Shown: piece by piece, positions 8,308-15,000 of the stretch
Numbering within the stretch: the first letter of the stretch is position 1
How the letters are laid out: the number at the start of each line of letters is the position of its first letter
DNA from: a virus
IMG/VR virus record: IMGVR_UViG_3300029922_000250
Coordinates: 1-28,746 of that record
Direction: 5' to 3' (one strand)
DNA length: 28,746 nt
The notes under the pieces: model-generated
What the model was told of the DNA's origin: nothing
Seen by the model: the letters and a program-made list of their open reading frames with translations, nothing else
Databases searched by the model: none
Translations under genes and position numbers: made by a program

Positions 8308-8380
8308 TAGCGCGGAGCGGATTTGAACCGCCGTTCTCCTGGTGCATGAATCAGGTGAGTTACCACTTCTCCACCGCGCC
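8308..8380 (-). tRNA. Atypical tRNA, anticodon CAT (Met/Ile2-like or decayed)
   Basis: Read on the minus strand, it has a 7-bp acceptor stem (GGCGCGG with CCGCGCT, one G-U), D-arm GAG...CTC with GTGGT in the loop, a T-arm GGCGG-TTCAAAT-CCGCT and discriminator A; no CCA is encoded. Total length is 73 nt. The anticodon arm is odd: CCTG/CAGG pair, the next pair is A-C, and this leaves an 8-nt loop TTCATGCA instead of 7. CAT follows U33 and is followed by G37, where Met tRNAs normally have A. It sits inside the early operon between two genes, as phage tRNAs often do. Confidence 0.72.
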
Positions 8381-8433
8381 GCAGGCTCCCTAAGTTTGCT
8401 TTTATATAAGGAAAGGCCTGTGTGATGTCCTTA

Positions 8434-9750
8434 CTATTCAACCTCAGTTATTTCCCCGTTTCTTATTGAATAAAAAACGTCTTCTTTTACTTTTTCACCG
8501 TCGACCAGCACTGATATTACATTCGTACGATGCCAGTAGTATTGTTCATCCTCTTTCCAATCAGCCAGGACAATGAAGCAACCAATTTTCGCTTTGGCCT
8601 TTCCTTCAATCCCTATACTGATAGCCACACTTTCTTTTCCTTCCACGGTCGCTGCTGAGTAATCGCCCGTGTTGGTCGCTGCTGATTGAGAGCCCGTGTT
8701 GGTCGCTGCTGAGTAATCGCCCGTGTTGGTCGCTGCTGATTGAGAGCCCGTGTTGGTCGCTGCTGAGTAATCGCCCGTGTTGGTCGCTGCTGAGTAATCG
8801 CCCGTGTTGGTCGCTGCTGATTGAGAGCCCGTGTTGGTCGCTGCTGATTGAGAGCCCGTGTTGGTCGCTGCTGAGTAATCGCCCGTGTTGGTCGCTGCTG
8901 AGTAATCGCCCGTGTTGGTCGCTGCTGATTTATAGCCCGTGTTGGTCGCTGCTGAGTAATCGCCCGTGTTGGTCGCTGGCGCATCCTTGAAATTCACCTT
9001 ACTCAATATAAACTTTGCGGCAGCGCCGCAAAGTGCAGAAAGGCTTATTTCCGCATGAATGAATAATTTGGAAACGGCAACCTTACTATCCCCACCCTTA
9101 TTTTTTAACGCCTCGCCACGACCCTGAACAGTAGCATATTTCGACATACCCTTTTCAGTGCTTGGAGGATAATATTCAAATACATCAAGTGGATGCTCAC
9201 AAAAATGCAAGCCGCCTTCTGTTTGTGGATTGTCAGGGCATACCTTAAGCTTCTTGCCAGCTTCCATTTCATGCAATTCCCCGATTGCATATTGCATATC
9301 GCGGCACTTAAAGCCAGGTAAGAAACCTTTGTACCCCTCAATGATCAGTGATTCGTTGATAATGGACCAAAACCTTTCGGGAAGATGTACATTTTCAGAT
9401 TCCACCGCGCTCATGAAAAGCGGTGCAATATCTTTCGGATCATAACCAGCAATACCGCAACCTATTTCAGTTACCAGGAACTGGTACTGAGGGAAATCGT
9501 TAGCAAACGAAATGAACTGTTCAACATGCAGCTTGATCTCATCAAGTGTTAATGTACGTTCAGCATGTTCGCTTTTTGTGGGTATTGCATAGGAATTACC
9601 ATGTATGCCAATCCCCTGGCCTTCAATTGCTCCGAATTTTTCAGCTGCGAGTAAAGCTGCTCCCCCTGCATGCGTCCCGGAGAGATTTGAACCGAATACG
9701 AAAATTTCGTTCGGCTTTAATGACTTGATGTTGTTTGAAGTTGTCCTCAT
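8434..9750 (-). CDS. A1S_2505-type phage protein fused to a DUF7666-like repeat protein
   Basis: This is a 438-residue protein in two parts. Residues about 1-135 match the A1S_2505-type phage non-structural family: FVFGSNLSGTHAGGAA, GIGIHGNSYAIPTK, FLVTEIGCGIAGYDPKDIAP, a macrodomain-like nucleotide-binding fold by pattern. Residues about 135-438 match the DUF7666-like pattern (KGFLPGFKCRDMQY, LHFCEHPLDVFEYYPP). That part contains twelve 9-residue repeats of ATNTGxxSA, then GIEGKAKAKIGCFIVLADW and a conserved end. The function of either part is not established; ADP-ribose or nucleotide binding is an inference. A tRNA gene lies just downstream. The repeats probably form a beta-solenoid. Confidence 0.78.
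   Translation of the reverse strand: MRTTSNNIKSLKPNEIFVFGSNLSGTHAGGAALLAAEKFGAIEGQGIGIHGNSYAIPTKSEHAERTLTLDEIKLHVEQFISFANDFPQYQFLVTEIGCGIAGYDPKDIAPLFMSAVESENVHLPERFWSIINESLIIEGYKGFLPGFKCRDMQYAIGELHEMEAGKKLKVCPDNPQTEGGLHFCEHPLDVFEYYPPSTEKGMSKYATVQGRGEALKNKGGDSKVAVSKLFIHAEISLSALCGAAAKFILSKVNFKDAPATNTGDYSAATNTGYKSAATNTGDYSAATNTGDYSAATNTGSQSAATNTGSQSAATNTGDYSAATNTGDYSAATNTGSQSAATNTGDYSAATNTGSQSAATNTGDYSAATVEGKESVAISIGIEGKAKAKIGCFIVLADWKEDEQYYWHRTNVISVLVDGEKVKEDVFYSIRNGEITEVE
8651..8974 (-). repeat. Twelve tandem 27-bp repeats (9-residue coding units)
   Basis: Twelve back-to-back 27-bp units, nearly identical in DNA, occur in three versions that differ only in a 6-bp patch encoding DY, SQ or YK before Ser. 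In protein order the units read DY, YK, DY, DY, SQ, SQ, DY, DY, SQ, DY, SQ, DY. All stay in frame. There are no unique spacers, so this is not a CRISPR array. Near-identity suggests recent expansion by slippage or recombination. Confidence 0.95.
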
Positions 9751-9784
9751 AAAATAATTTGAATGTTGAGCGATTAAAAAATAT

Positions 9785-10363
9785 TTACTTGATAATTCCT
9801 TTTTCCTTTAAGGCAAAGAAGCAACGGGCGCAAGCTTTCACGTCCGCAAGGGCATCATGCGCATTTTCAAAGTCTTCATTGAAAAGCTTCATGTGTAGCT
9901 CGCTAAGCTTTGGCCATTTGAATTTGTTGAAATTGCCGGGTAGCTGGCAGAAATCGGTACTGGCGTCTTTAGTGCAGAGCATCTTTGGTTTACTCCCCCA
10001 ATTGACGCCTGCACGGATCATTTCAGCGCCAATGACATTGTAGTCATAGCTCATATTGTGTGATACAAGCGTATGGCATGTATTACAGGCTGAAAGAAAC
10101 AATTCTAATGATGTCAGGATTGGACGCCCTTCCTTTTCGTTCTTTTCGGTATTGTAACCGTTGTCGATCCAAAACTTTTCTACCGGTATGGTCCAGCCAT
10201 CAGGCTTAATCAAATCACAAATAGAAAATTTAAAATTTCCAGCATCGTCATATACTGCAAAGGCAAGCTGAATAATCCGCGGCCAGTTGCTCAGGTCAGA
10301 CATAGGTGCTCTCCAGTTCTTAGGGAGGCCGGTTGTTTCCGTGTCAAAAAATAAGATATCCAT
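9785..10363 (-). CDS. DnaQ-like DEDDh 3'-5' exonuclease
   Basis: This 192-residue protein has the three exonuclease motifs. Exo I is FFDTETTG (Asp7, Glu9), Exo II is SHNMSYD (Asp107) and Exo III is NAHDALADV (His169, Asp174). Together these form the DEDDh two-metal site of DnaQ and RNase T-type enzymes. It lacks a polymerase domain, so it acts alone or with a host polymerase, probably in proofreading or end-trimming during phage replication or recombination. It starts 2 bases after the preceding 94-residue gene. Confidence 0.9.
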   Translation of the reverse strand: MDILFFDTETTGLPKNWRAPMSDLSNWPRIIQLAFAVYDDAGNFKFSICDLIKPDGWTIPVEKFWIDNGYNTEKNEKEGRPILTSLELFLSACNTCHTLVSHNMSYDYNVIGAEMIRAGVNWGSKPKMLCTKDASTDFCQLPGNFNKFKWPKLSELHMKLFNEDFENAHDALADVKACARCFFALKEKGIIK

Positions 10364-10365
10364 AA

Positions 10366-10650
10366 TTAAGCGTTTACGGGTTTAAGAATAGATACCAGTT
10401 TTTCAGCGTTAGCATTGATGGCCAGAGCAGCTACCAAAGGATTTTCGGGATTGATAATATGGATGGCATTCCATAAAGCCGGTAGTGCTTTATGCTGTAA
10501 TGCCAATTGTGCATAAAGCAATTGTTGAGTCAGTAAAGCTTGCTCAACTGCTTCGTGGCGGCCGTTGTCTTCATCGGATATATGAGATATTTTATCCCAC
10601 ATCTCCGTTACTTGACGGTCAACATTGGTTTTATTTAAAAGTTTGTGCAT
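10366..10650 (-). CDS. Small hypothetical helical protein
   Basis: This 94-residue, largely helical protein is rich in Ala, Leu and Gln (EAVEQALLTQQLLYAQLALQHKALPALWNAI). No motif is recognised. It overlaps the preceding gene by 20 bases and the exonuclease gene follows after 2 bases, so it belongs to the recombination/replication operon. Function unknown. Confidence 0.55.
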   Translation of the reverse strand: MHKLLNKTNVDRQVTEMWDKISHISDEDNGRHEAVEQALLTQQLLYAQLALQHKALPALWNAIHIINPENPLVAALAINANAEKLVSILKPVNA

Positions 10651-10813
10651 CAGTCGTTAGTTTTTGATTGTGAACTATTTTGTTTTTAAGTTCTTTCAGA
10701 TTTTTAAGTGACATTGGACCATTAGGGAATAACTGTTTTCTTTCTTCATCAGACAGCGGCTTCAAATTGTCATTACCAACCCGCTTGGTCTGTTTAGGCT
10801 TTGACACTTTCAT
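10631..10813 (-). CDS. Small basic hypothetical protein
   Basis: This 60-residue Lys-rich protein (MKVSKPKQTKRVGNDNLKPLSDEERKQLFP...) overlaps the RecB-like nuclease gene upstream by 20 bases and the next gene by 20 bases, both in different frames. The basic composition fits a small nucleic-acid-associated protein, but no family is recognised. Its reality rests on the coding pattern and the packed operon arrangement. Confidence 0.45.
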   Translation of the reverse strand: MKVSKPKQTKRVGNDNLKPLSDEERKQLFPNGPMSLKNLKELKNKIVHNQKLTTDAQTFK

Positions 10814-11501
10814 TTTCAGCCAATTTGAGTAAATGAAACAGGTTCCGGAACTCGATATAGATCATGAATTGCTCTACCAGATAATGCAGGTATTCATTCA
10901 TGGTCAGGTATGCAAGGCAGGTAATCGGATCATGGTAAACGATATCGATCCCCTCCAGATAGCAAATGCCATCTTCTGCAGCCTTGAGTTCTTTAAAGCG
11001 TTTCACCTCGAAAATGTCAAAATGAAAAACCTTTAAGCCAATAATATCGAGGTAGAACATCCACTGGCAACTGTCGGTATAGTCCGTAAGATCACTCGGG
11101 GCGCGGTACTTTGTTTTTGCATCCCGGATGTGCTTGCCTTCAATGCTATCGATGCGGCCGGTTACCTTCACCTCATATTTTTTAGTACGATAGATCTTGC
11201 CTACGGGTATTTCATATACCAACAGTGGGTGTTGATTGCGGAATGACAGTGCTTTTTCGGCACAGGCAGAGGGAAAGGCTATATTTTCACTCACCAACCA
11301 CAATTTGTTATCCTTCTTAACCGGTGTTGCACTGGAAGGATCTTCTATGATTTTATGGAAGGCGCTCCCAGTCTTGGTTTTATCGTTACCCTCAAAGGTT
11401 CCTGAGAGGGTTTCGATCAGTGCCGCTTCGGTATCGTATGAAGAAGTATCCGCCATATAGCGGCGGAACTTCTCCAACGTTGTTACAGATATCCTATACA
11501 T
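10794..11501 (-). CDS. RecB-like PD-(D/E)XK exonuclease
   Basis: This 235-residue protein has RecB/Cas4-like nuclease motifs: GSAFHKIIE (His49), VTGRIDSI (Asp118), IRDAKTK (Asp127, Lys129 as D-x-K) and a QWMFYLDI motif (Gln146, Tyr150). This is the standard arrangement of phage exonucleases that resect double-strand ends for recombination. The start overlaps the end of the Sak4-like ATPase gene by 8 bases. A nuclease plus an annealing ATPase is the usual two-component phage recombination set, so joint action is likely. Confidence 0.83.
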   Translation of the reverse strand: MYRISVTTLEKFRRYMADTSSYDTEAALIETLSGTFEGNDKTKTGSAFHKIIEDPSSATPVKKDNKLWLVSENIAFPSACAEKALSFRNQHPLLVYEIPVGKIYRTKKYEVKVTGRIDSIEGKHIRDAKTKYRAPSDLTDYTDSCQWMFYLDIIGLKVFHFDIFEVKRFKELKAAEDGICYLEGIDIVYHDPITCLAYLTMNEYLHYLVEQFMIYIEFRNLFHLLKLAENESVKA

Positions 11502-12579
11502 GAGCTGATTCCTCTTTTACTTTTGATTTAGAATCTTTTTTCTCGTCTTTTTTCGCATTCTTATTATCGGCAGGCTCCGCAGGGGCTTCAAATTGCTTGG
11601 TGCTTTCGTTCGGTGTCCACTTGTTTGCCTTTGCTGTTTCAGAGACAAGCTTGCGAAGAGGAGTTTTGAGGTAATCAGGCAGTTCATTCACCTCGCCAAA
11701 TACGGTATTAAATACGGCCACCTCTTTACACTCTTTTATTTCATTGGTAAAGCGATCACCAAGCAATTGAACCAAAGGCAGGCGTAAGTAATCCGGAAGT
11801 TCATTAATAACAGTAAGCAGATCGTTTAACTCTACAGTCGGGCATTCAGCTATTTGATGCTGGTACTGTTCTGATTTTTCCAGGGCTTCCCGCTGCTCTT
11901 CGCTCATGGCTGCAATTGCTTCCCGCACATCGTTCACAAGCTTTGCTCCGAACGTCCTGAATTCTGCAGAAGCTTTGTCAGGAATGGTTATTTCAGAAAG
12001 GCAGGCAACGTTTTTACCAACTGTTGTATCGGAAGGCTCAAAGGATATAACCCTTTTGCCGCCCTTTATAGAAACATATCCCACCTGGTCAGCGATACGG
12101 AGCAGGAGTTGGTAGCTCTGGCCGGTAACATCGGGGATATTCTTTTTAGTGTCTTCGTCTTTTTTCGCGTGTGCAATGATTACGATCGCAGCATTTTCAC
12201 TACGGCGGTTATTGATGAACATTTTGAAATTGTCACCGATGGCGCCGTACATGCCCAACTTATTTGTCTTGAGCTTGTAATCTTGCTGCACCACCCAGGA
12301 CATCAGGTAATCATCGAGCGCGGCCTTGGCGGTATCAATACCGATCGTTGCGTAATTTCTGAACGTGCCGGCGGCTTCTTCGGCAAGCACTTCATCCCAA
12401 TTGTTGATTGGCAATGTGTCCTTTCTCAAGATGGAACGATCCACGCCGCGATCGAAATCCATAAGCAATGGATTTTCGCAAGTGTTGAATAATGACGTTT
12501 TACAAACGCCTGGTTCGCCGTAAATAACTATTACTGGCTGTCTTTTTGGTAGCGGCTCATGCGCTTTGATAACTGGCAT
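11494..12579 (-). CDS. Sak4-like RecA-fold recombination ATPase
   Basis: This 361-residue P-loop protein has Walker A GEPGVCKTS (21-29), an early strand LLMDFDRGVDR typical of Sak4/AAA_24 proteins, Walker B-like ATIGIDTA (77-84) and VIIAHAKK as the sensor strand. Sak4-type proteins are phage RecA-fold ATPases that help single-strand annealing recombination. The C-terminal part contains two copies of NELPDYL--PL--L- (about 253-273 and 292-312), then a Lys/Ala/Glu-rich tail. The gene precedes the RecB-like exonuclease gene, which supports the assignment. TTAACCA lies 16 nt before the start. Confidence 0.8.
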   Translation of the reverse strand: MPVIKAHEPLPKRQPVIVIYGEPGVCKTSLFNTCENPLLMDFDRGVDRSILRKDTLPINNWDEVLAEEAAGTFRNYATIGIDTAKAALDDYLMSWVVQQDYKLKTNKLGMYGAIGDNFKMFINNRRSENAAIVIIAHAKKDEDTKKNIPDVTGQSYQLLLRIADQVGYVSIKGGKRVISFEPSDTTVGKNVACLSEITIPDKASAEFRTFGAKLVNDVREAIAAMSEEQREALEKSEQYQHQIAECPTVELNDLLTVINELPDYLRLPLVQLLGDRFTNEIKECKEVAVFNTVFGEVNELPDYLKTPLRKLVSETAKANKWTPNESTKQFEAPAEPADNKNAKKDEKKDSKSKVKEESAHV

Positions 12580-12612
12580 AAAATTTAATTTTTACTGGTT
12601 AAGAGATTTGAT

Positions 12613-12900
12613 TTATTTTTTGTTTTTGAAAACGGTTTTGATTCCTGGTGCTTTCACAAGGCGAAGAGTTAAGCGATAGACCTTATGCTTACTTACAACT
12701 TCATCATAGTTCTCTAAGGCCCTTTCCAGTTCGCATTTTGTGTCCCATACACCAGCTGCTTGGGAGTTGTATGCAAGTTTCAGGTCCGGGTCTTTCATTT
12801 GACACTCTGATAGCTGCAGGCGTGCGTGGGCATGTTTGAGATCCTTTATTCTCGATAAGAGATATTCCTTGTGCGGATCCTGTTTTTTTTGTTGTGCCAT
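12613..12900 (-). CDS. Small hypothetical helical protein
   Basis: This 95-residue basic protein (MAQQKKQDPHKEYLLSRIKDLKHAHARLQLSE...) has a probable long helix in the first half and a basic C-terminus (KTVFKNKK). It is the last gene before the Sak4-like ATPase, with a 33-nt gap. An alternative frame (12704-12967) overlaps it almost entirely but is less protein-like. Function unknown. Confidence 0.6.
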   Translation of the reverse strand: MAQQKKQDPHKEYLLSRIKDLKHAHARLQLSECQMKDPDLKLAYNSQAAGVWDTKCELERALENYDEVVSKHKVYRLTLRLVKAPGIKTVFKNKK

Positions 12901-12959
12901 TTTGCAGGTTGTTTAGATTTATTAAAAATTTGAAAAACTCTTTTTGTTTGGTCTGTCGC

Positions 12960-13061
12960 TTATTCATATCTGCTCTCTTTTATTACCCCGATGAATATGG
13001 TTAGTAAAAGCACAGCCAATAAGATGTAACCCATCGGCTGGTGATGATATAGCCAACTCAT
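12960..13061 (-). CDS. Membrane micro-protein, 33 aa
   Basis: A short frame from ATG at 13061 to TAA at 12960-12962 encodes 33 residues: a short polar N-terminus (MSWLYHHQPMG), one hydrophobic segment of about 16-18 residues (YILLAVLLLTIFIGVI) and a charged tail (KESRYE). The start overlaps the stop of the 117-residue gene by 4 bases (ATGA), the classic coupling signal, which argues it is translated. It is a single-span membrane peptide. Function unknown; superinfection exclusion or membrane modulation is possible by analogy only. Confidence 0.55.
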   Translation of the reverse strand: MSWLYHHQPMGYILLAVLLLTIFIGVIKESRYE

Positions 13062-13411
13062 AAGTAAGCGGCTTCTGTTTGGTGATTAAAAGGGTGAGAG
13101 CGGTTCTCACGCTTGTTGATGATCTGCGTGAGATACCTTTCGATATGGCTGCTACTGAGACCGGCGAGATAGACTTCAAATGTTATTTCGGCAGATTCAT
13201 CCAGGCTCAGACAAATTGTTACATTGCCATTACTGTCGGAAAGTTGTTCTTTGAGTTCAGAATAACTAACTGTTTTGATGAGGTATTCCGATTCTATATC
13301 GGTGGGAGCGCCCGGGGTGTAACATGAACAAACGAATTCGCTGTTCTTTTTCTCGTGATAGAAATCTACTATCACTTTTGAAGTTTCGTAATTGTTGACT
13401 AAATTTGCCAT
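13058..13411 (-). CDS. Hypothetical early protein
   Basis: This 117-residue protein (MANLVNNYETSKVIVDFYHEKK...) has mixed alpha/beta character and no recognised motif. It is preceded by a distinctive leader: the palindrome CAGTATTTATACTG (13418-13431), the TTAACCA element (13430-13436) and a GC hairpin (13444-13465), so it may be the first gene of a separately regulated unit. It overlaps the next micro-ORF by ATGA. Function unknown. Confidence 0.6.
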   Translation of the reverse strand: MANLVNNYETSKVIVDFYHEKKNSEFVCSCYTPGAPTDIESEYLIKTVSYSELKEQLSDSNGNVTICLSLDESAEITFEVYLAGLSSSHIERYLTQIINKRENRSHPFNHQTEAAYL

Positions 13412-13417
13412 CGGTTT

Positions 13418-13431
13418 CAGTATTTATACTG
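13418..13431. promoter_or_regulatory. 14-bp palindrome upstream of 117-aa gene
   Basis: The sequence CAGTATTTATACTG is an inverted repeat with 6-bp arms and a 2-bp centre, ending 7 nt before the start codon at 13411. Its right end overlaps the TTAACCA element. It could be an operator half-site pair or an RNA structure that affects translation. No protein partner can be named. Confidence 0.35.
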
Positions 13432-13443
13432 GTTAAGAAAATC

Positions 13444-13465
13444 AGCCCTCACGCCAGCGGGGGCT
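13444..13465. terminator. GC hairpin after the 67-aa gene, terminator-like
   Basis: Arms AGCCCTC (13444-13450) and GGGGGCT (13459-13465) pair over 7 bp with one G-U and an 8-nt loop. Rightward it is followed by six Ts, an excellent terminator form. Leftward, the direction of the genes, it starts 3 nt after the 67-residue stop and is followed by GATTTTCTT, a weaker T-tract. In the gene direction it would act as a partial terminator or attenuator of the early operon. Confidence 0.55.
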
Positions 13466-13468
13466 TTT

Positions 13469-13672
13469 TTATTTTTTATTCTTTTTTATAATTGTGCTCA
13501 ACCGCTTTGTATGAAGGTTGGCCCGCTGCTCAGGAGAAAGCCCCCGACGGGGAGGAACTGGAGTGGTTAAGTTCTCCAGTTCCTTTCTCAAACCTGTAGC
13601 ACGTTGAAGCCCGGCTTTGAAATAAGCCTCCAGGCTAATGACCTCATTTAATATCTTGCTCTGATGTTGCAT
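13469..13672 (-). CDS. Small basic hypothetical protein
   Basis: This 67-residue, basic, mostly helical protein (MQHQSKILNEVISLEAYFKAGLQRATGLRKELENL...) has the sequence TTPVPPRRGLSPEQRANLHTKRL and a Lys-rich end. It starts 3 bases after the stop of the 40-residue membrane micro-ORF and is followed by a terminator-like hairpin. No family is recognised; it could be an early regulator or a decoy of host factors. Confidence 0.5.
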   Translation of the reverse strand: MQHQSKILNEVISLEAYFKAGLQRATGLRKELENLTTPVPPRRGLSPEQRANLHTKRLSTIIKKNKK

Positions 13673-13675
13673 TTG

Positions 13676-13798
13676 TTAAAATGTCCGCATTGTTGATATA
13701 GCAAAGAAGGGTACCGCATAAGCGCCCGCAAAACCTATCACGAGTACTATTTCGATTATTAATTTGCAAGTCCGACTTCTGTTAAAATTGTTTTTCAT
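13676..13798 (-). CDS. Membrane micro-protein, 40 aa
   Basis: From ATG at 13798 to TAA at 13676-13678, 40 residues: a basic N-terminus (MKNNFNRSRTCK), a hydrophobic segment (LIIEIVLVIGFAGAYAVPFFAI) with one Glu near its start, and a short STMRTF end. The basic-then-hydrophobic order fits an N-in single-span membrane protein. The next gene starts 3 bases after its stop. It lies directly downstream of the Cro-like gene, the position of early lysis/lysogeny or exclusion genes in other phages, but a function is not shown. Confidence 0.5.
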   Translation of the reverse strand: MKNNFNRSRTCKLIIEIVLVIGFAGAYAVPFFAISTMRTF

Positions 13799-13834
13799 GA
13801 CTATGTGTTTTGGTGATTTGGCACGATTGATGGT

Positions 13835-14050
13835 TTAGGCAACAGGAATGTTTAATAACTCCTTCATATCGTTTAAAAGCCTTTCTGCGACAATGGTCAT
13901 TTTTGCCTGTCCGTTGAGATATCTGTCGACTGTAGCGAGAGACGTGTTGTTATCAACAGCCCACTGCATGCGCATAGCTTTTGTGATTTGCGGAGCTAAT
14001 TCCCTCAGATCCTTATTTAGCTTGGTAAGCTTTTCTGCTATTGTTTCCAT
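13835..14050 (-). CDS. Cro-like small DNA-binding regulator (candidate)
   Basis: This 71-residue protein diverges from the S24 repressor gene, with the 130-bp intergenic region between them holding a perfect inverted repeat. That is the classic position of a cro gene. Its middle has a helix-turn-helix-like segment (MRMQWAVDNNTSLATVDRYLNGQAKM). Role inferred: it would turn down repressor synthesis and favour early gene expression. The family assignment rests on position and this one motif, so it is moderate. Confidence 0.6.
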   Translation of the reverse strand: METIAEKLTKLNKDLRELAPQITKAMRMQWAVDNNTSLATVDRYLNGQAKMTIVAERLLNDMKELLNIPVA

Positions 14051-14108
14051 TTTAAAAATGTTTTATCTTCGTTTGTATTACTTAGTGTTTTACAAATTGC
14101 AGTACAAA

Positions 14109-14138
14109 TATTTGGAGAATTCTACAATTCTCCAAATA
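14109..14138. promoter_or_regulatory. Perfect 13-bp inverted repeat, likely operator of the lysogeny switch
   Basis: Arms TATTTGGAGAATT (14109-14121) and AATTCTCCAAATA (14126-14138) are exact reverse complements around a 4-nt centre (CTAC). The site lies between the divergent Cro-like and S24 repressor genes, 42 nt before the repressor start. Binding there by the repressor or the Cro-like protein would control both promoters. An RNA hairpin is also possible, but no T-run follows directly. Confidence 0.65.
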
Positions 14139-14180
14139 AAAATGTATTTTTTTACAAAATTATTATTTAATAACGCGTAA

Positions 14181-14873
14181 ATGTCTAAAAAAGATTACAC
14201 TGGAGACGGTCTTGTTTTTTATGAACTTGTAAAAAAGAGCCGTAAAACTATTGGTCAGGTGCAGAAAGAGTTGGAGATTTCCAACGGCACTTTATACAAT
14301 TATTACGAATCGGAGGTGCTTTCTGAGGATATTAAAAAGCAAATTAGAGCCTGGGCAATAGAAAATATTGAATCTTCGATTGGAGAAATATTTTTGCCGA
14401 ATGGAGAAAAATCCAAATTAAAAAGGAAAGTACCGGTGATCGGCGAAGGTGCTGCGGGCGATATGCAGATTTATACCAACGAGAATCAGGACCTCGAATA
14501 CATTGATGTAGGTGATCTATTACGTGACTCTGAGGCGGCATTTACCGTATACGGCAATTCAATGACACCCAACTACCCCAGCGGATGCATACTAGGTATA
14601 AAGCGCAACTATGATGGTTTTATACAGCCAGGCGAAACGTATTTGCTTGTAACAAAAAGTAGTAGACTTTTTAAAAGATTATACTACCTAGACGATAAAA
14701 CGGGCTACGAATGTGTTTCCGATAACATGATGATCTACGAATCCGGGCAAAAGAAGGGACAATACATTTATCCTATTTTCCCTGTGAAGTTTGAAGATGT
14801 GATCAGTATATATGATGTTACTGGCATGATTAGGCGAAATAGAAACAGCGATATTATACAAAGACAGAAATAA
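14181..14873 (+). CDS. S24/LexA-type phage repressor (CI-like)
   Basis: This 230-residue protein has an N-terminal helix-turn-helix-like region (about 15-45: SRKTIGQVQKELEISNGTLYNYYES) and a C-terminal S24 peptidase domain. VYGNSMTPNYPSGCIL carries the catalytic Ser127 and LFKRLYY carries Lys165. The self-cleavage site is GEGAAGD (Ala92-Gly93). Such repressors keep the prophage silent and cut themselves when RecA is activated by DNA damage. It is transcribed away from the Cro-like gene across the inverted repeat at 14109-14138. Start at 14181 (MSKKDYTG). Confidence 0.9.
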   Translation: MSKKDYTGDGLVFYELVKKSRKTIGQVQKELEISNGTLYNYYESEVLSEDIKKQIRAWAIENIESSIGEIFLPNGEKSKLKRKVPVIGEGAAGDMQIYTNENQDLEYIDVGDLLRDSEAAFTVYGNSMTPNYPSGCILGIKRNYDGFIQPGETYLLVTKSSRLFKRLYYLDDKTGYECVSDNMMIYESGQKKGQYIYPIFPVKFEDVISIYDVTGMIRRNRNSDIIQRQK

Positions 14874-14884
14874 GCTTAAACTGC

Positions 14885-14905
14885 GTCAAAATTGAAAATT
14901 TTGAC
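14885..14905. promoter_or_regulatory. 9-bp inverted repeat between the two regulator genes
   Basis: Arms GTCAAAATT (14885-14893) and AATTTTGAC (14897-14905) are perfect reverse complements around GAA. It starts 12 nt after the S24 repressor stop and lies about 100 nt upstream of the second XRE gene, so it is a plausible operator for that gene. No T-run follows, so a terminator is unlikely. Tandem ACTCTCTTNT units (about 14920-14940) follow. Confidence 0.45.
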
Positions 14906-15000
14906 AAAGAGACTTGTTTACTCTCTTATACTCTCTTTTATATCTATTATGCGGATTGTTCCGCGGAAATTAATGATTTATACACGGAAAAATTCTCGCG

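Noticed and set aside
8651-8974. Possible CRISPR array
   Set aside because: Units are tandem with no unique spacers and stay in the reading frame of a protein.
8613-8984. A second minus-strand open frame of 123 residues through the 27-bp repeats (repeating QRPTRAI)
   Set aside because: It exists only because a 27-bp repeat is open in more than one frame; outside the repeats it ends quickly and has no start context. The 438-residue frame matches known families on both sides of the array.
12704-12967. 87-residue minus-strand frame overlapping the 95-residue gene
   Set aside because: Its second half (SQTCPRTPAAIRVSNERPGPETC...) looks like out-of-frame translation of the 95-residue gene, which has the better coding pattern.
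12964-13179. 71-residue frame overlapping the 117-residue gene
   Set aside because: Ser/Thr-rich shadow of the 117-residue frame; the 33-residue membrane micro-ORF coupled by ATGA explains the downstream part better.
14901-14932. TTGACA ... TATACT as a sigma70-type promoter for the second XRE gene
   Set aside because: The spacer is 20 bp and Bacteroidota promoters use a different -7 element (TAnnTTTG), so it is probably chance.
14955-14968. TTCCGCGGAA palindrome shared with about 3830 inside the replication initiator gene
   Set aside because: A shared 14-base word is about what chance gives in a window this size; no further copies were seen.
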